DNA from: Flavipsychrobacter sp.
Lineage (GTDB): Bacteria; Bacteroidota; Bacteroidia; Chitinophagales; Chitinophagaceae
Assembly: GCA_017849575.1 (NCBI GenBank)
Contig: JAFIGV010000027.1
Location: 62,001-126,000, forward strand
DNA length: 64,000 bases
Reading direction: 5' to 3'
In this document: positions 1 through 8,573 of the stretch, in pieces
Numbering within the stretch: position 1 is the stretch's first letter
How the letters are laid out: each line of letters starts with the position of its first letter
The notes under the pieces: generated by a model
What the model saw: the letters and a program-made list of their open reading frames with translations, nothing else
Databases searched by the model: none
Told to the model about the DNA's origin: nothing
Program-made: the position numbers and the translations under genes

Positions 1-965
1 ATACGGTAGAGATTTACGTGAATGGTTTTAGCACTTCGCTACCCGAGTCGGTGCAATACGCAGCGCTTCGCACGGTTCCGGGATTCGAGCAATGTAAAAT
101 GTTTCGCCCCGGATATGCCATCGAGTACGACTATTTTCCACCCACGCAGCTCGATTTTACGCTCGAAACAAAACTGATTCAGAATCTTTTCTTTGCCGGA
201 CAGATCAACGGCACAACTGGCTATGAAGAGGCTGCTTGTCAGGGGCTTATGGCTGGAATTAACGCCCATCGAAAGGTAAAGCAAGAAGAGCCAGTGATAT
301 TAAAAAGAAACGAGGCTTACATTGGTGTGTTGATAGACGATCTGATCAATAAAGGCACGGACGAACCCTACCGGATGTTTACCAGCCGGGCAGAATTCCG
401 AACGTTATTACGACAGGATAATGCGGACCTAAGGCTGACAGAACTCGGGTATCAGATAGGTCTTGCCTCAGACGAGCGATATCAGCTCTACAAAAAGAAA
501 CAGGAAGATGTAGAAAGTTGCAAAACTATGCTGGCTCAGCTTCCTGTCGAACCATCAGAGATTGCCGGATATCTGGAATCGGTATCGGCCAGCCCTTTAT
601 CGGAAAAGACGCGCGCGGCCAAACTGCTCCTCCGGCCCGAGGTGGAAATAAATGCTTTGCTGGACGCGCTGCCAGCGCTCCGTCAAAGGAAGTCAAACTT
701 CGATCCCCTGGTTTGGGAACAGGCCGCTATACAACTGAAGTATGATGTTTACATAGAAAAGGAAAAGGAACTGGTTAAAAAAATGGCCACGCTCGAAGAC
801 CTTATGATACCGGAAACTTTTGATTATCATAAACTTAGTTCCCTCAGCACCGAAGCCCGCCAAAAGCTGACCCGAATAAAACCCCGGACGCTTGGACAAG
901 CTAGTCGTATCAGCGGAGTAAATCCAAGTGATGTTCAGATACTGATGGTGTATATGGGCCGGTAA
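1..965 (+). CDS. mnmG: MnmG (GidA), tRNA uridine-34 carboxymethylaminomethyl-modifying FAD enzyme, C-terminal part
   Basis: The reading frame is open from the window edge (first full codon at base 3) to the TAA at 963-965, so the 5' half with the FAD-binding fold lies outside. The visible part begins in the conserved stretch NGFSTSLPESVQ and carries FFAGQINGTTGYEEAACQG and the PYRMFTSRAEFR segment typical of MnmG. It ends in the C-terminal helical domain with GQASRISGVNPSDVQILMVYM, the part known to contact MnmE and tRNA. With MnmE the enzyme adds the cmnm5 group to the wobble uridine of certain tRNAs. recX follows 14 bases downstream on the same strand, so the two may share a transcript. Identification is secure; only the length is unknown here. 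Confidence 0.96.
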   Translation, partial: TVEIYVNGFSTSLPESVQYAALRTVPGFEQCKMFRPGYAIEYDYFPPTQLDFTLETKLIQNLFFAGQINGTTGYEEAACQGLMAGINAHRKVKQEEPVILKRNEAYIGVLIDDLINKGTDEPYRMFTSRAEFRTLLRQDNADLRLTELGYQIGLASDERYQLYKKKQEDVESCKTMLAQLPVEPSEIAGYLESVSASPLSEKTRAAKLLLRPEVEINALLDALPALRQRKSNFDPLVWEQAAIQLKYDVYIEKEKELVKKMATLEDLMIPETFDYHKLSSLSTEARQKLTRIKPRTLGQASRISGVNPSDVQILMVYMGR

Positions 966-979
966 ATAAGTACTGTGGC

Positions 980-1435
980 ATGGATGTACGCGAAGCTATA
1001 TACCACTACTGCAATTATCAGGAGCGATGCCATAGTCAGGTGCGAGACAAGCTTTTTTCGCTGGGATGTCCGTACAAGGATGTTGACGGGTATATCGCCG
1101 AACTCATTGAGAAAGACCTTTTGAACGAACAAAGGTTTACCTGCTCTTTTGTTCGAACAAGATTCGGGCAGAAACACTGGGGAAGAAAGAAGATTGTCTT
1201 TCAGCTCAAGCAACTGAACATTTCAGACTACTGCATCCGAAAAGGGCTGGCAGAAATAGACGACGAAGAATACTTGCGTACCGCCGCGAAATTGATGGAG
1301 AAAAAGTGGAATGAGCTGCGCACAGAAAAGCATGTATATAAGCGAAAGCAAAAGGTTTTTCAGTATCTCCATCAGAAAGGATTTGAAACAGACGTGATCA
1401 CGGAAATGCTCAAAGAAATAATGACGGGCTATTGA
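980..1435 (+). CDS. recX: RecX-family regulatory protein
   Basis: This 151-residue all-helical protein has the three-helix repeat pattern of RecX, for example the first repeat around CHSQVRDKLFSLGCPYKDVDGYIAEL and the conserved RFTCSFVRTRFGQKHWGRKKI block near residues 50-70. RecX proteins bind RecA filaments and limit recombinase and SOS activity. The length is usual for the family. The start ATG lies 14 bases after mnmG; recA is not in the window. The C-terminal lysine-rich repeat (near residue 120) is shorter, as often seen in Bacteroidota. The family call is firm; its effect on RecA is from family knowledge. Confidence 0.85.
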   Translation: MDVREAIYHYCNYQERCHSQVRDKLFSLGCPYKDVDGYIAELIEKDLLNEQRFTCSFVRTRFGQKHWGRKKIVFQLKQLNISDYCIRKGLAEIDDEEYLRTAAKLMEKKWNELRTEKHVYKRKQKVFQYLHQKGFETDVITEMLKEIMTGY

Positions 1436-1483
1436 TGATGTAAAAACTGAGAATCACTAAATTTACATAAACACGAACAGATC

Positions 1484-1870
1484 ATGGTACAACAGGTGAC
1501 CGAAGGAGTGAGCGTAACCGTTGAAACCTTTTATCAACCCGTTCAGTCCAACCCGGTGAGCTCCGAGTTTTTGTTTGCCTATCGCATTACAATAGAAAAC
1601 CTTAGCGCTGTACCGGTAAAGCTTCTACGCCGCCATTGGCATATTGTGGATAGCAACGGCTCGTACAGGGAAGTAGAAGGCGACGGAGTGGTAGGACAGC
1701 AACCCATCATAGCACCGGGAGAAAATTACCAGTACACCTCTGCAGCGAATCTGAGAAGTGAGATCGGTAAAATGTTTGGTTCGTATCAGATGGAGAATAT
1801 TCACAGTAAAAAGCTGATCACAGTAAGTATTCCGGAATTTCAGCTTATAGCTCCTTTTAAACTCAATTAA
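1484..1870 (+). CDS. apaG: ApaG-domain protein
   Basis: This 128-residue protein consists of one ApaG (DUF525) beta-sandwich. Recognisable pieces are FLFAYRITIENLSAVPVKLLRRHWHI, the glycine-rich VEGDGVVGQQPIIAPGE turn, and YQYTSAANLRSEIGKMFGSYQM. ApaG is associated with Co2+/Mg2+ resistance phenotypes and the domain is reused in F-box proteins, but its molecular function is not settled. The stop codon overlaps by four bases with the stop of the convergent thioredoxin-like gene at 1867. A TAAATTTA string about 20 bases ahead of the ATG resembles a Bacteroidota -7 box. Confidence 0.9.
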   Translation: MVQQVTEGVSVTVETFYQPVQSNPVSSEFLFAYRITIENLSAVPVKLLRRHWHIVDSNGSYREVEGDGVVGQQPIIAPGENYQYTSAANLRSEIGKMFGSYQMENIHSKKLITVSIPEFQLIAPFKLN

Positions 1871-2379
1871 TTTCCGCCTGAGGCAAGCTCCAATAAGTCG
1901 AGTTCTGCGGAATTTTGAACGCTTTCTTCAATTCGCCCCAGTTCCTTAACTCCCCGAAAAAGAATGATTGTGGGAACCCTTGTGGCCCGATAGGTCTTTT
2001 CTATGCCTGTGATGGTTTCCTTTTTTCGGTCCACACCAATAAGGGTAACGTTACCCATGGGAAACTCAGCCGCCACCAGCACCTTGTAGAACTTTGGCAG
2101 CAGTAACCGGGAGTCGTCGCACCAGGTACCTAAAACAATGACCACCGAGCAATTTTTCAATTCGCTTTTTAGAGACGCGATCACCGCAGTATCGGGGTGG
2201 TAGGCTTCATATCCCTCCGTCAGCCAGGTAAAATTATGATCCAGAACCTCGAAAGAAAATGAGCCGGTAAGCATATCGGCTGCACCATCCGGATCCGTCT
2301 GCAGGGCATATTGTTGCCCCAACACCATAGAATTCATAAACAGAAAGAATAAAGACAAAAAGGCAATTCGTACGGTCAT
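1867..2379 (-). CDS. Secreted thioredoxin-fold protein with WCDDS in place of WCxxC
   Basis: The 170-residue product begins with a hydrophobic signal peptide ending near GQQ (residues 1-23) and then has a thioredoxin fold: VVIVLGTWCDDS at about residues 79-90, and the cis-proline segment TRVPTIILF near residue 140. The usual second cysteine of the redox motif is Ser90, leaving Cys87 alone, so a normal dithiol cycle is not possible; a monothiol or binding role is more likely. The start ATG overlaps the stop of the upstream MerR-type gene in an ATGA, implying coupled translation. It is probably exported to the periplasm. Specific substrate unknown. Confidence 0.75.
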   Translation of the reverse strand: MTVRIAFLSLFFLFMNSMVLGQQYALQTDPDGAADMLTGSFSFEVLDHNFTWLTEGYEAYHPDTAVIASLKSELKNCSVVIVLGTWCDDSRLLLPKFYKVLVAAEFPMGNVTLIGVDRKKETITGIEKTYRATRVPTIILFRGVKELGRIEESVQNSAELDLLELASGGN

Positions 2380-2882
2380 TCTTCAAGATGTTTTTTCAAT
2401 TGCTGTAGTTGTTTTTTCAACTGTTGCAGGGAGGATTTGAGGTTGAGGCTTGCCTCTACCCGATTTTTCTCGGCTTTAAGTTTACTTTTTGCTCCCGCCA
2501 GAGTAAAACCCCGTTCGCGCACCAGATGGTAAATGATTTTAAGATCCTCGATCTGTTCGCCACCATAGAGTCGGTCGCCTTTCTTGTTGGTCCGCACCCT
2601 TAACTCAAATTCATTGGTCCAGAACCGAATATGTGAATTGTTAACGTTAAACAGCTTCGCCACTTCACCGATGCTATAGTATTGCTTCTCCGGCACCCAG
2701 TTTTCCAGCACGCTCAAGGCTATGCCCTCCTTTTTTTGCTGTTTGCGGGGCCTCTGTTTTTCCGATAGCTCCTCTGCCTGCGCGGCCGGTGCAGCTTTTG
2801 CAGTGGACTTCCGGGGCGGTGCAGTCTTTTTCTGCGGCTCTACAGGTGGTAATAAGTTTCCAAAGAGATCCAATTGACTCAT
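2376..2882 (-). CDS. MerR-family DNA-binding protein with a clamp-binding-like N-terminus
   Basis: The start chosen is the ATG at 2882 (168 residues); an in-frame start nine codons upstream is possible but lacks similarity to relatives. The N-terminus reads MSQLDLFG, matching the bacterial beta-clamp-binding pentapeptide QL(S/D)LF. A lysine/alanine-rich linker (about 15-60) follows, then a MerR winged helix: YYSIGEVAKLFNVNNSHIRFWTNEFE near residues 70-95 and LRVRTNKKGDRLY. The C-terminus is a coiled coil of leucine/lysine heptads, suggesting a dimer. No effector-binding domain is visible. It is divergent from mqnC across about 110 bases and is co-transcribed with the thioredoxin-like gene. 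Target promoters are unknown. Confidence 0.8.
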   Translation of the reverse strand: MSQLDLFGNLLPPVEPQKKTAPPRKSTAKAAPAAQAEELSEKQRPRKQQKKEGIALSVLENWVPEKQYYSIGEVAKLFNVNNSHIRFWTNEFELRVRTNKKGDRLYGGEQIEDLKIIYHLVRERGFTLAGAKSKLKAEKNRVEASLNLKSSLQQLKKQLQQLKKHLEE

Positions 2883-2968
2883 ACCAACAAGATAGTATGC
2901 TTTTGCCAAATAAGGTTAACCGACTTTAAAACAAAGGATACTACAACAAAACCCATGGCTTTTTGCGC

Positions 2969-2976
2969 TAAATTTG
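2969..2976 (+). promoter_or_regulatory. Possible -7 box of mqnC
   Basis: TAAATTTG, a perfect match to the Bacteroidota -7 consensus TAnnTTTG, lies 18 bases before the mqnC ATG in the gap shared with the divergent MerR-type gene. No convincing TTTG -33 element is seen at the expected distance, so this rests on one box only. Confidence 0.35.
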
Positions 2977-2994
2977 CCAGCCTAACGAAAGGAC

Positions 2995-4119
2995 ATGCAA
3001 CTGGATGAACTATATGAACGGGCTTTGCGATTCGATATGCTGAGTATTGAAGAAGGTATTTACCTCTTTGAACAAGCATCGTTACCGGATCTGATGTTTG
3101 TAGCCAACGAGCTCAGAAAAAAGCAAGTGCCGCATGGAAAAGTGACCTGGATTATAGACCGCAATATGAACACCACCAATGTGTGTGTGGCCAACTGCAA
3201 ATTCTGCAATTTCTATAGAATACCGGGTCATCCCGAAAGCTATGTCACCGATCTAGAAACCTACCGGGTAAAAATTGAAGAAACCTTTCGCTATGGTGGC
3301 GAACAGCTTCTGTTGCAGGGCGGGCATCACCCCGAGCTCGGCCTCGACTATTATACCGATTTGTTTCGCTCGTTGAAACAAATGTTTCCCAACTTAAAAT
3401 TGCACACCCTCGGGCCGCCCGAAGTAGCCCATATTTGTAAAGTCTCCGGAGTGAGCCACCACGAAGCGCTGGTGGCGCTCAAAGAAGCGGGAATGGACAG
3501 TATGCCCGGACCCGGCGCGGAAATACTCAACGACCGTGTGCGGCGCCTGATCTCCAAAGGCAAATGCGGAGCGCAGGAATGGCTGGACATTATGCACGAA
3601 GCCCACAAGGTTGGACTCACAACTACTGCGACTATGATGTTTGGGCATGTAGAAACGATTTATGAACGATTCGAGCACCTGGTAAAGATTCGGGAAGTGC
3701 AGGCCAAAAAGCCGGAAGGAGCCAAAGGATTTATTGCCTTTATACCCTGGACCTTCCAGGATGTGGATACGCTGCTGCAGCGCATAAGAGGAACGAAAAA
3801 CCTGACGACAGCAGAAGAGTACATACGGATGATCGCGATGAGCCGGATCATGTTGCCCAACATTAAAAACATCCAGGCGAGCTGGCTCACCGTTGGCAAG
3901 CCGGTGGCGCAACTTTGCCTCCATGCGGGCGCCAATGATTTTGGCTCTATTATGATCGAAGAAAATGTGGTGAGTGCTGCCGGCGCGCCGCATCGTTTCA
4001 CCGCCCAAGGGATACAAGATGCCATCAAGCAGGCGGGCTTTGAACCCCAGCTGCGCAATCAGCAATATGAGTTCAGGCCCATGCCGGAAATGATGGAGGA
4101 GCAGCAGATCCATTACTGA
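2995..4119 (+). CDS. mqnC: MqnC, cyclic dehypoxanthinyl futalosine synthase (radical SAM)
   Basis: The 374-residue protein has the radical-SAM cluster motif CxxxCxxC as Cys64, Cys68 and Cys71 inside NVCVANCKFCNFYR, preceded by WIIDRNMNTTNVC as in MqnC. Later conserved blocks are LLQGGHHPELGLDYY, SMPGPGAEILNDRVR and TTTATMMFGHVET. MqnC cyclises dehypoxanthine futalosine in the futalosine route to menaquinone. MqnE is the nearest paralogue, but the IDRN...NFYR spacing fits MqnC better. No other mqn gene is in the window, so the pathway is scattered, as is common in Bacteroidota. The protein acts in the cytoplasm. Confidence 0.9.
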   Translation: MQLDELYERALRFDMLSIEEGIYLFEQASLPDLMFVANELRKKQVPHGKVTWIIDRNMNTTNVCVANCKFCNFYRIPGHPESYVTDLETYRVKIEETFRYGGEQLLLQGGHHPELGLDYYTDLFRSLKQMFPNLKLHTLGPPEVAHICKVSGVSHHEALVALKEAGMDSMPGPGAEILNDRVRRLISKGKCGAQEWLDIMHEAHKVGLTTTATMMFGHVETIYERFEHLVKIREVQAKKPEGAKGFIAFIPWTFQDVDTLLQRIRGTKNLTTAEEYIRMIAMSRIMLPNIKNIQASWLTVGKPVAQLCLHAGANDFGSIMIEENVVSAAGAPHRFTAQGIQDAIKQAGFEPQLRNQQYEFRPMPEMMEEQQIHY

Positions 4120-4355
4120 CCTAAGGATACTTTATCAAACAATTTGTCCAACAAATCCTCGGTTAACTATTGATCTAAGGAAGAGTATTATAGTTTTAGC
4201 CCACTTTGCGACGCTTCTTTTTATTAATTTGTGACGCGTTCCGGCGAAGAATAACGGGAAATTTACAGACACTACAGGAGAAGCGCCTAAGGGGTAACAT
4301 CTTTGGTTTGTACCGTATTAAAGCAATACCAATGACAGCGGTCGCTGCACTTTCG

Positions 4356-4386
4356 TTGTCATCCTAATCAGAAACCCATACTTTTG
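4356..4386 (+). promoter_or_regulatory. Probable promoter of the RND exporter gene
   Basis: TACTTTTG at 4379-4386 fits the Bacteroidota -7 box TAnnTTTG. A TTG at 4356-4358 sits 20 bases upstream, about where the -33 TTTG element is expected. The gene starts at 4406. The rest of the 286-base gap after mqnC shows no gene. Confidence 0.4.
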
Positions 4387-4405
4387 CGCCCACATTCTCA
4401 AATCC

Positions 4406-6763
4406 ATGTGGCACCGCATAGCAGCATTTATTATCAAATTCCGGGTTTCGCTGCTCGTGTTGTTGCTTTTGGCCACAGCCCTTATGGGATATTTTGCGTC
4501 GCGGGTAGAACTGAGCTATGAGTTTACCAATGCCATCCCCACCGATAATCCTAAGTATGTCGCCTATCAGCAATTCCGGAAGCAGTTTGGCGAAGACGGC
4601 AACCTGATGGTCATTGGGGTTCAAACCCAGGACTTTTTTCAGCCAGAGTTTTTTAAAGGATATGCAGCGCTCGTTCAAAAAATTGAGAAGATTAAGGCAG
4701 TAGAAAATGTACTCAGCGTGCCGGGCGCCATAAATCTGGTGAAGGACACAAACTCAGGCAGGCTGCAGGTGCTGAAAATAACCGACATTTCCGGACCGGA
4801 CCAACCCGGGCGCTTTCAGGAGATATTTAGCAACCTGCCCTTTTACAAGGGCTTTCTCTACAATCCGCAGACACATACTTACCTGATGGCGGTGCGCATA
4901 GACAAGCACGTGCTTAACTCCAAGAACCGGACAGGCGTGGTGAAAGAGATTGTGGGCGCAAGCGACGAATTTGCCCGGAAGGCACAGGTGCAATTTCACT
5001 ATTCTGGTCTGCCGCTCATCCGCACCATTATGGCTACACAGGTGCAGAGCGAGATGAAGTTGTTCCTTATCATGTCTTTTGTGCTCACCGCTATTATACT
5101 CGCCTTGTTTTTCCGGTCGTTTATGGCGGTGTTGGCCAGTATGCTCGTCGTAGCCGTCGGCGTGGTATGGTCGCTCGGCACCATCACCTTGCTGGGGTAC
5201 AAGATCACCTTGCTCACTGCGCTGATACCCCCGCTTATTGTAGTGATCGGCATTCCCAACTGTGTCTATCTGCTCAATAAGTACCATGCGGAATACAGCA
5301 AACATGGCAATAAAATGAAGGGCCTGCTGCGCATGGTGGACCGTATGGGGATCGTCACGCTGTTTACCAATCTTACGGCGGCCATCGGATTTGGGGTTTT
5401 CTATTTTACAAAAAGCGCCATTTTAAAAGAGTTTGGTCTGGTTGCGGGTATCAACATCATGGCCATCTTTGTCATTTCGCTGATTTTCATCCCGGCCCTG
5501 TTTAGCTTTTTGGCCCCGCCTAAGGGCCGGCATACCAGCTACCTTGAGAGTCGATGGATGAACAACCTGCTCGATATCATCACCAACTGGGTATTTGGTC
5601 ATCGCCCCTGGATTTATGCCTTTACCATCATCATTTGTATCGTTTCTGTAGCAGGTATTCTGCGGCTCAATACGGTGGGCCATATCGTGGATGATTTGCC
5701 CAAAGAAGATGTGGTGTTTCAGGATCTGAAGTTTTTCGAACGCAACTTCAAGGGGGTAATGCCCCTCGAAATCGTGATTGACACCCGGCGAAAAAACGGA
5801 GCCGTGTCGCTGCCGGTGCTGGAAAAGATGGACAAGCTCTCGGATTATCTGCAGCGATTTCCGGAGATTGGCCACTCATTGTCTATTGTAGAAGGAATCA
5901 AATTTGCGCGGCAGGCTTATTATGATGGGGATAGCACCAGCTATACCGTACCCAACCTGTTTGACGCAGCATTCATTCAACCCTATTTACGATCCAGAGG
6001 CGATAAGAACAGCATGTTCAATAAGCTGATTGCTGCATTTCTCGACAGCACCCGGCAAAAAACCCGCATCAGTGTAAGCATGGCCGACGTAGGAAGCAAG
6101 CGGCTTCCGGTCATTCTCGACAGTATTCGTCCCAGGGTATTTCGGCTTTTCGACAGTTCGCGGTATGATGTCACCTTTACCGGCACCAGCATTGTGTTCC
6201 TCGAGGGCAGCAAATTCATCATCAACAGTCTGCGCGACAGCCTTGTGCTGGCCTTTATCATGATTTTCGGTTGCATGATCTTCCTGTTCCGTTCCTGGCG
6301 CATTCTGCTTATTTCGGTGATCATCAATATTGTACCGCTGCTCATTACGGCGGGCATCATGGGCTGGGCGGGTATTCCCATCAAACCCTCTACTGTATTG
6401 GTCTTTAGTGTAGCGCTCGGTATTACCATAGATGTTACCATTCGTTTCCTCGTCAACTTCAAGCAAGAGCTTTCCAGGCACGACGATAATATTGCAGCGA
6501 CCGTGAAACGCACCATACACGATACCGGCCTCAGCATCATCTACACCTCTTTAATTCTCATAGCCGGATTCGGCGTTTTTGCGCTCTCTCAGTTCGATGG
6601 TACCAAGTCGCTGGGATATCTCACCTCGCTTACCCTGTTTATGGCCATGATCACCAACCTCACGCTGCAGCCGGCATTACTTTTGTGGATCGACAAGGCA
6701 AAGCAAAAAAAGATTGATACCGAATGGCTCACGGAAGACGAACCCGAGGAAACACAGTCTTAA
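4406..6763 (+). CDS. RND-superfamily (MMPL-type) exporter
   Basis: This 785-residue inner-membrane protein shows the duplicated RND topology. TM1 is near residues 10-30, followed by a large periplasmic loop to about 225. Five helices lie between about 225 and 375, including ALIPPLIVVIGIPNCVYLLNKY. The second half repeats this: one helix near 410, a second loop, and a helical bundle from about 610 (DSLVLAFIMIFGCMIFLFRSWR) to 765. The family (predicted RND exporters, HpnN/MmpL-like) moves lipids or hydrophobic compounds by proton-motive force. No membrane-fusion protein or outer-membrane channel gene is adjacent, which fits lipid-type exporters rather than tripartite drug pumps. Substrate unknown; the fatty-acid-hydroxylase gene 56 bases downstream hints at a lipid link. 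Confidence 0.88.
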   Translation: MWHRIAAFIIKFRVSLLVLLLLATALMGYFASRVELSYEFTNAIPTDNPKYVAYQQFRKQFGEDGNLMVIGVQTQDFFQPEFFKGYAALVQKIEKIKAVENVLSVPGAINLVKDTNSGRLQVLKITDISGPDQPGRFQEIFSNLPFYKGFLYNPQTHTYLMAVRIDKHVLNSKNRTGVVKEIVGASDEFARKAQVQFHYSGLPLIRTIMATQVQSEMKLFLIMSFVLTAIILALFFRSFMAVLASMLVVAVGVVWSLGTITLLGYKITLLTALIPPLIVVIGIPNCVYLLNKYHAEYSKHGNKMKGLLRMVDRMGIVTLFTNLTAAIGFGVFYFTKSAILKEFGLVAGINIMAIFVISLIFIPALFSFLAPPKGRHTSYLESRWMNNLLDIITNWVFGHRPWIYAFTIIICIVSVAGILRLNTVGHIVDDLPKEDVVFQDLKFFERNFKGVMPLEIVIDTRRKNGAVSLPVLEKMDKLSDYLQRFPEIGHSLSIVEGIKFARQAYYDGDSTSYTVPNLFDAAFIQPYLRSRGDKNSMFNKLIAAFLDSTRQKTRISVSMADVGSKRLPVILDSIRPRVFRLFDSSRYDVTFTGTSIVFLEGSKFIINSLRDSLVLAFIMIFGCMIFLFRSWRILLISVIINIVPLLITAGIMGWAGIPIKPSTVLVFSVALGITIDVTIRFLVNFKQELSRHDDNIAATVKRTIHDTGLSIIYTSLILIAGFGVFALSQFDGTKSLGYLTSLTLFMAMITNLTLQPALLLWIDKAKQKKIDTEWLTEDEPEETQS

Positions 6764-6786
6764 AACGGAATACCGAGGGATTCTTA

Positions 6787-6794
6787 TAAATTTG
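6787..6794 (+). promoter_or_regulatory. Possible -7 box of the hydroxylase gene
   Basis: TAAATTTG matches TAnnTTTG and lies 26 bases upstream of the ATG at 6820. No clear -33 element is seen, so read-through from the exporter gene is also possible. Confidence 0.33.
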
Positions 6795-6819
6795 CCCTTG
6801 TCTCTACCCGACCACATGT

Positions 6820-7437
6820 ATGCATTTCGATAAGATTAAGAATAAAGGACAGGCGCGGCTTTTTAAAAGCGATTATATGGAAATGATGACCAAAACACAT
6901 CCTCTGGTCATCTATAGCATTTATGTACCCATCATTGCCCTGATGCTATATTATGGCGCTGCGTATAAGGGCCTTTCTGTAGGGTCGGAGGTGCTGCTGT
7001 TTGCCGGTGGGGCCTTATTCTGGAGCCTTTTCGAATATGTGATGCATCGTTATCTGTTCCATTTTATGGCCGAGAGCGAAAGAGCCAGAAAGTTTATCTA
7101 CACGCTGCATGGCGTACACCACGAATATCCCCGCGATAAGGAAAGACTTTTCATGCCCCCGGTTCCCAGCCTGATCATTGCCTCTCTTATCTTCCTGTTG
7201 ATGTATGCCGCTATGGGTTGGTATGCATTAGCTTTTTTCCCCGGCTTTGTCTTTGGCTACATGATGTATGGTTCTATGCACTACGCTATCCATGCTTTTG
7301 CTCCGCCACGCTTTCTTAAAGCTTTGTGGCGAAACCACCATTTGCACCATTATAAAGAAGAAAACAAGGGATTTGGGGTGAGCTCAGTGTTGTGGGACGT
7401 AATTTTCAGAACGGTTCCGAAAAAAGAGAAAGCTTAA
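6820..7437 (+). CDS. Fatty-acid hydroxylase superfamily membrane protein
   Basis: The 205-residue membrane protein carries the histidine clusters of the sterol desaturase / fatty-acid hydroxylase di-iron family: HRYLFHF near residue 85, HGVHHEYP near 105, MHYAIHAF near 155 and NHHLHHY near 173. These ligate two irons at the cytoplasmic face; hydrophobic helices lie before, between and after them (about 25-65 and 125-150). Spacing and length are closest to fatty-acid 2-hydroxylases lacking the cytochrome b5 domain. In Bacteroidota such enzymes are thought to make the 2-hydroxy fatty acids of sphingolipids, but the substrate is an inference. Its stop overlaps the stop of the convergent Nudix gene by four bases. 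Confidence 0.85.
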   Translation: MHFDKIKNKGQARLFKSDYMEMMTKTHPLVIYSIYVPIIALMLYYGAAYKGLSVGSEVLLFAGGALFWSLFEYVMHRYLFHFMAESERARKFIYTLHGVHHEYPRDKERLFMPPVPSLIIASLIFLLMYAAMGWYALAFFPGFVFGYMMYGSMHYAIHAFAPPRFLKALWRNHHLHHYKEENKGFGVSSVLWDVIFRTVPKKEKA

Positions 7438-8072
7438 AATGGCCCTTCGGCTACCAGCATTTCCAGCTCAGACAGGATCATAGCCGTAGCACCCCAGATC
7501 ACCCGCTGATCATCAATTCTGTAGGCCCGCACCTCGCGGCGGAAGCTACGGTCTGCGGGGGAAGTCACCGTAGCCACGGTCTTTCTTTCGGCGCCGAACA
7601 AATCGGACACCGGCATTTCAATCACTCTGGCCACCTCATCCGTACTGATGTTATAGACAGGAGCTTTTCGAGCGAAGGCCACAAAGGGATAGACCAAAAA
7701 ATTACTGACCGGAATATATAATGCCGATAAGGCCCCGATGATCGTCACCTCGCGCGATACAATGCCTACTTCTTCCTGAGCTTCGCGAAGAGCTGTAGCG
7801 CGGAGGTCTGCATCGCCGGGGTCTTGCCGCCCGCCGGGGAAGCTGATCTGCCCGCTGTGGGCCCGGCCATCTTCCGTACGCTGTATCAGCAGCACATTCA
7901 GGCCATCGTCTTTAGGAAAGAGCAAGCTCATCACAGCGCTGGCCCGGGCATTGTCAGGAATCTTTTCGGGCATTTCCCGCACCCTTGCCATCATTTTTTC
8001 GTGTGCTAAGGCTCCGGGAAGCGGTTGCTTCAGTCGCTCCTGCAGCCAATTCATCTTTTCGAGCTGATCCAA
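7434..8072 (-). CDS. Nudix hydrolase of the CoA pyrophosphatase type
   Basis: The 212-residue protein contains a Nudix box starting GGRQDPGDADLR and continuing ATALREAQEEVGI, near residues 85-110. The upstream block VLLIQRTEDGRAHSGQISFPGG is characteristic of the NudL / CoA diphosphatase subfamily, which splits coenzyme A or acyl-CoA to 3',5'-ADP and phosphopantetheine. The C-terminal part (YLVYPFVAFA-type strand, then VIEMPVSDL) also fits. The gene is followed tail-to-tail by the hydroxylase gene and preceded, eight bases away, by the CDGSH gene on the same strand, so these are probably co-transcribed. Catalytic glutamates REAQEE are intact. Confidence 0.88.
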   Translation of the reverse strand: MDQLEKMNWLQERLKQPLPGALAHEKMMARVREMPEKIPDNARASAVMSLLFPKDDGLNVLLIQRTEDGRAHSGQISFPGGRQDPGDADLRATALREAQEEVGIVSREVTIIGALSALYIPVSNFLVYPFVAFARKAPVYNISTDEVARVIEMPVSDLFGAERKTVATVTSPADRSFRREVRAYRIDDQRVIWGATAMILSELEMLVAEGPF

Positions 8073-8080
8073 AACAGAGC

Positions 8081-8512
8081 CTATTCATCTTTAAAACCGA
8101 TCTTTACGTGCGTGCCATCGCAAAAAGGCTTATTGCCTGAATGACCACAACGGCAAAAGGCCGTGACCCGCTTGTTTTTACTCTCCGTACCATCGGCATG
8201 TTTTACACACACATTGCCATAGACCATGAGCGGCCCGTTTTTTGAAACCTGAATAGTTGTCTCTGCCTCGTCTTTTTCATCGGGCAATAAAGGTTTATCA
8301 TTACGATAATAGCTTAAAGCCCCCGACGGACATTTTTCCACCTGGGCAATAATTTCTTCGGTCCATGCACCATCTATCCTGATCCAGGGACGCATTCTGG
8401 GATTGAAAACACTCGAAAGTCCCTTCCAGCACAGGGTGGAATGGGCACACAGCGAGGGCTTCCAGACTACGGTGATGTCTGCATTGCTATAGTGCTTGGT
8501 GACGTCTTTCAT
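8081..8512 (-). CDS. Iron-sulfur protein: Fer4_19 domain plus CDGSH domain
   Basis: The start is placed at the ATG at 8512 (143 residues), because the upstream extension of the frame overlaps the pirin gene and has no conserved character. The N-terminal half is a divergent 4Fe-4S mono-cluster domain (Fer4_19): ADITVVWKPSLCAHSTLCWKG and then EKCPSGALSY. The C-terminal part is a CDGSH domain, CRCGHSGNKPFCDGTH, whose three cysteines and one histidine bind a 2Fe-2S cluster. This two-domain layout is common in Bacteroidota as an uncharacterised small iron-sulfur protein, probably for electron transfer or cluster handling. It sits between the pirin and Nudix genes on the same strand. Confidence 0.88.
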   Translation of the reverse strand: MKDVTKHYSNADITVVWKPSLCAHSTLCWKGLSSVFNPRMRPWIRIDGAWTEEIIAQVEKCPSGALSYYRNDKPLLPDEKDEAETTIQVSKNGPLMVYGNVCVKHADGTESKNKRVTAFCRCGHSGNKPFCDGTHVKIGFKDE

Positions 8513-8573
8513 ACCCGATAAATATGGATGAAAATTACAGTAATGGCACGAACAAAAGAATAGCCAAAAGAGA

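Noticed and set aside
3394-4113. Reverse frame of 239 codons opposite mqnC
   Set aside because: Shadow of mqnC; no recognisable domain.
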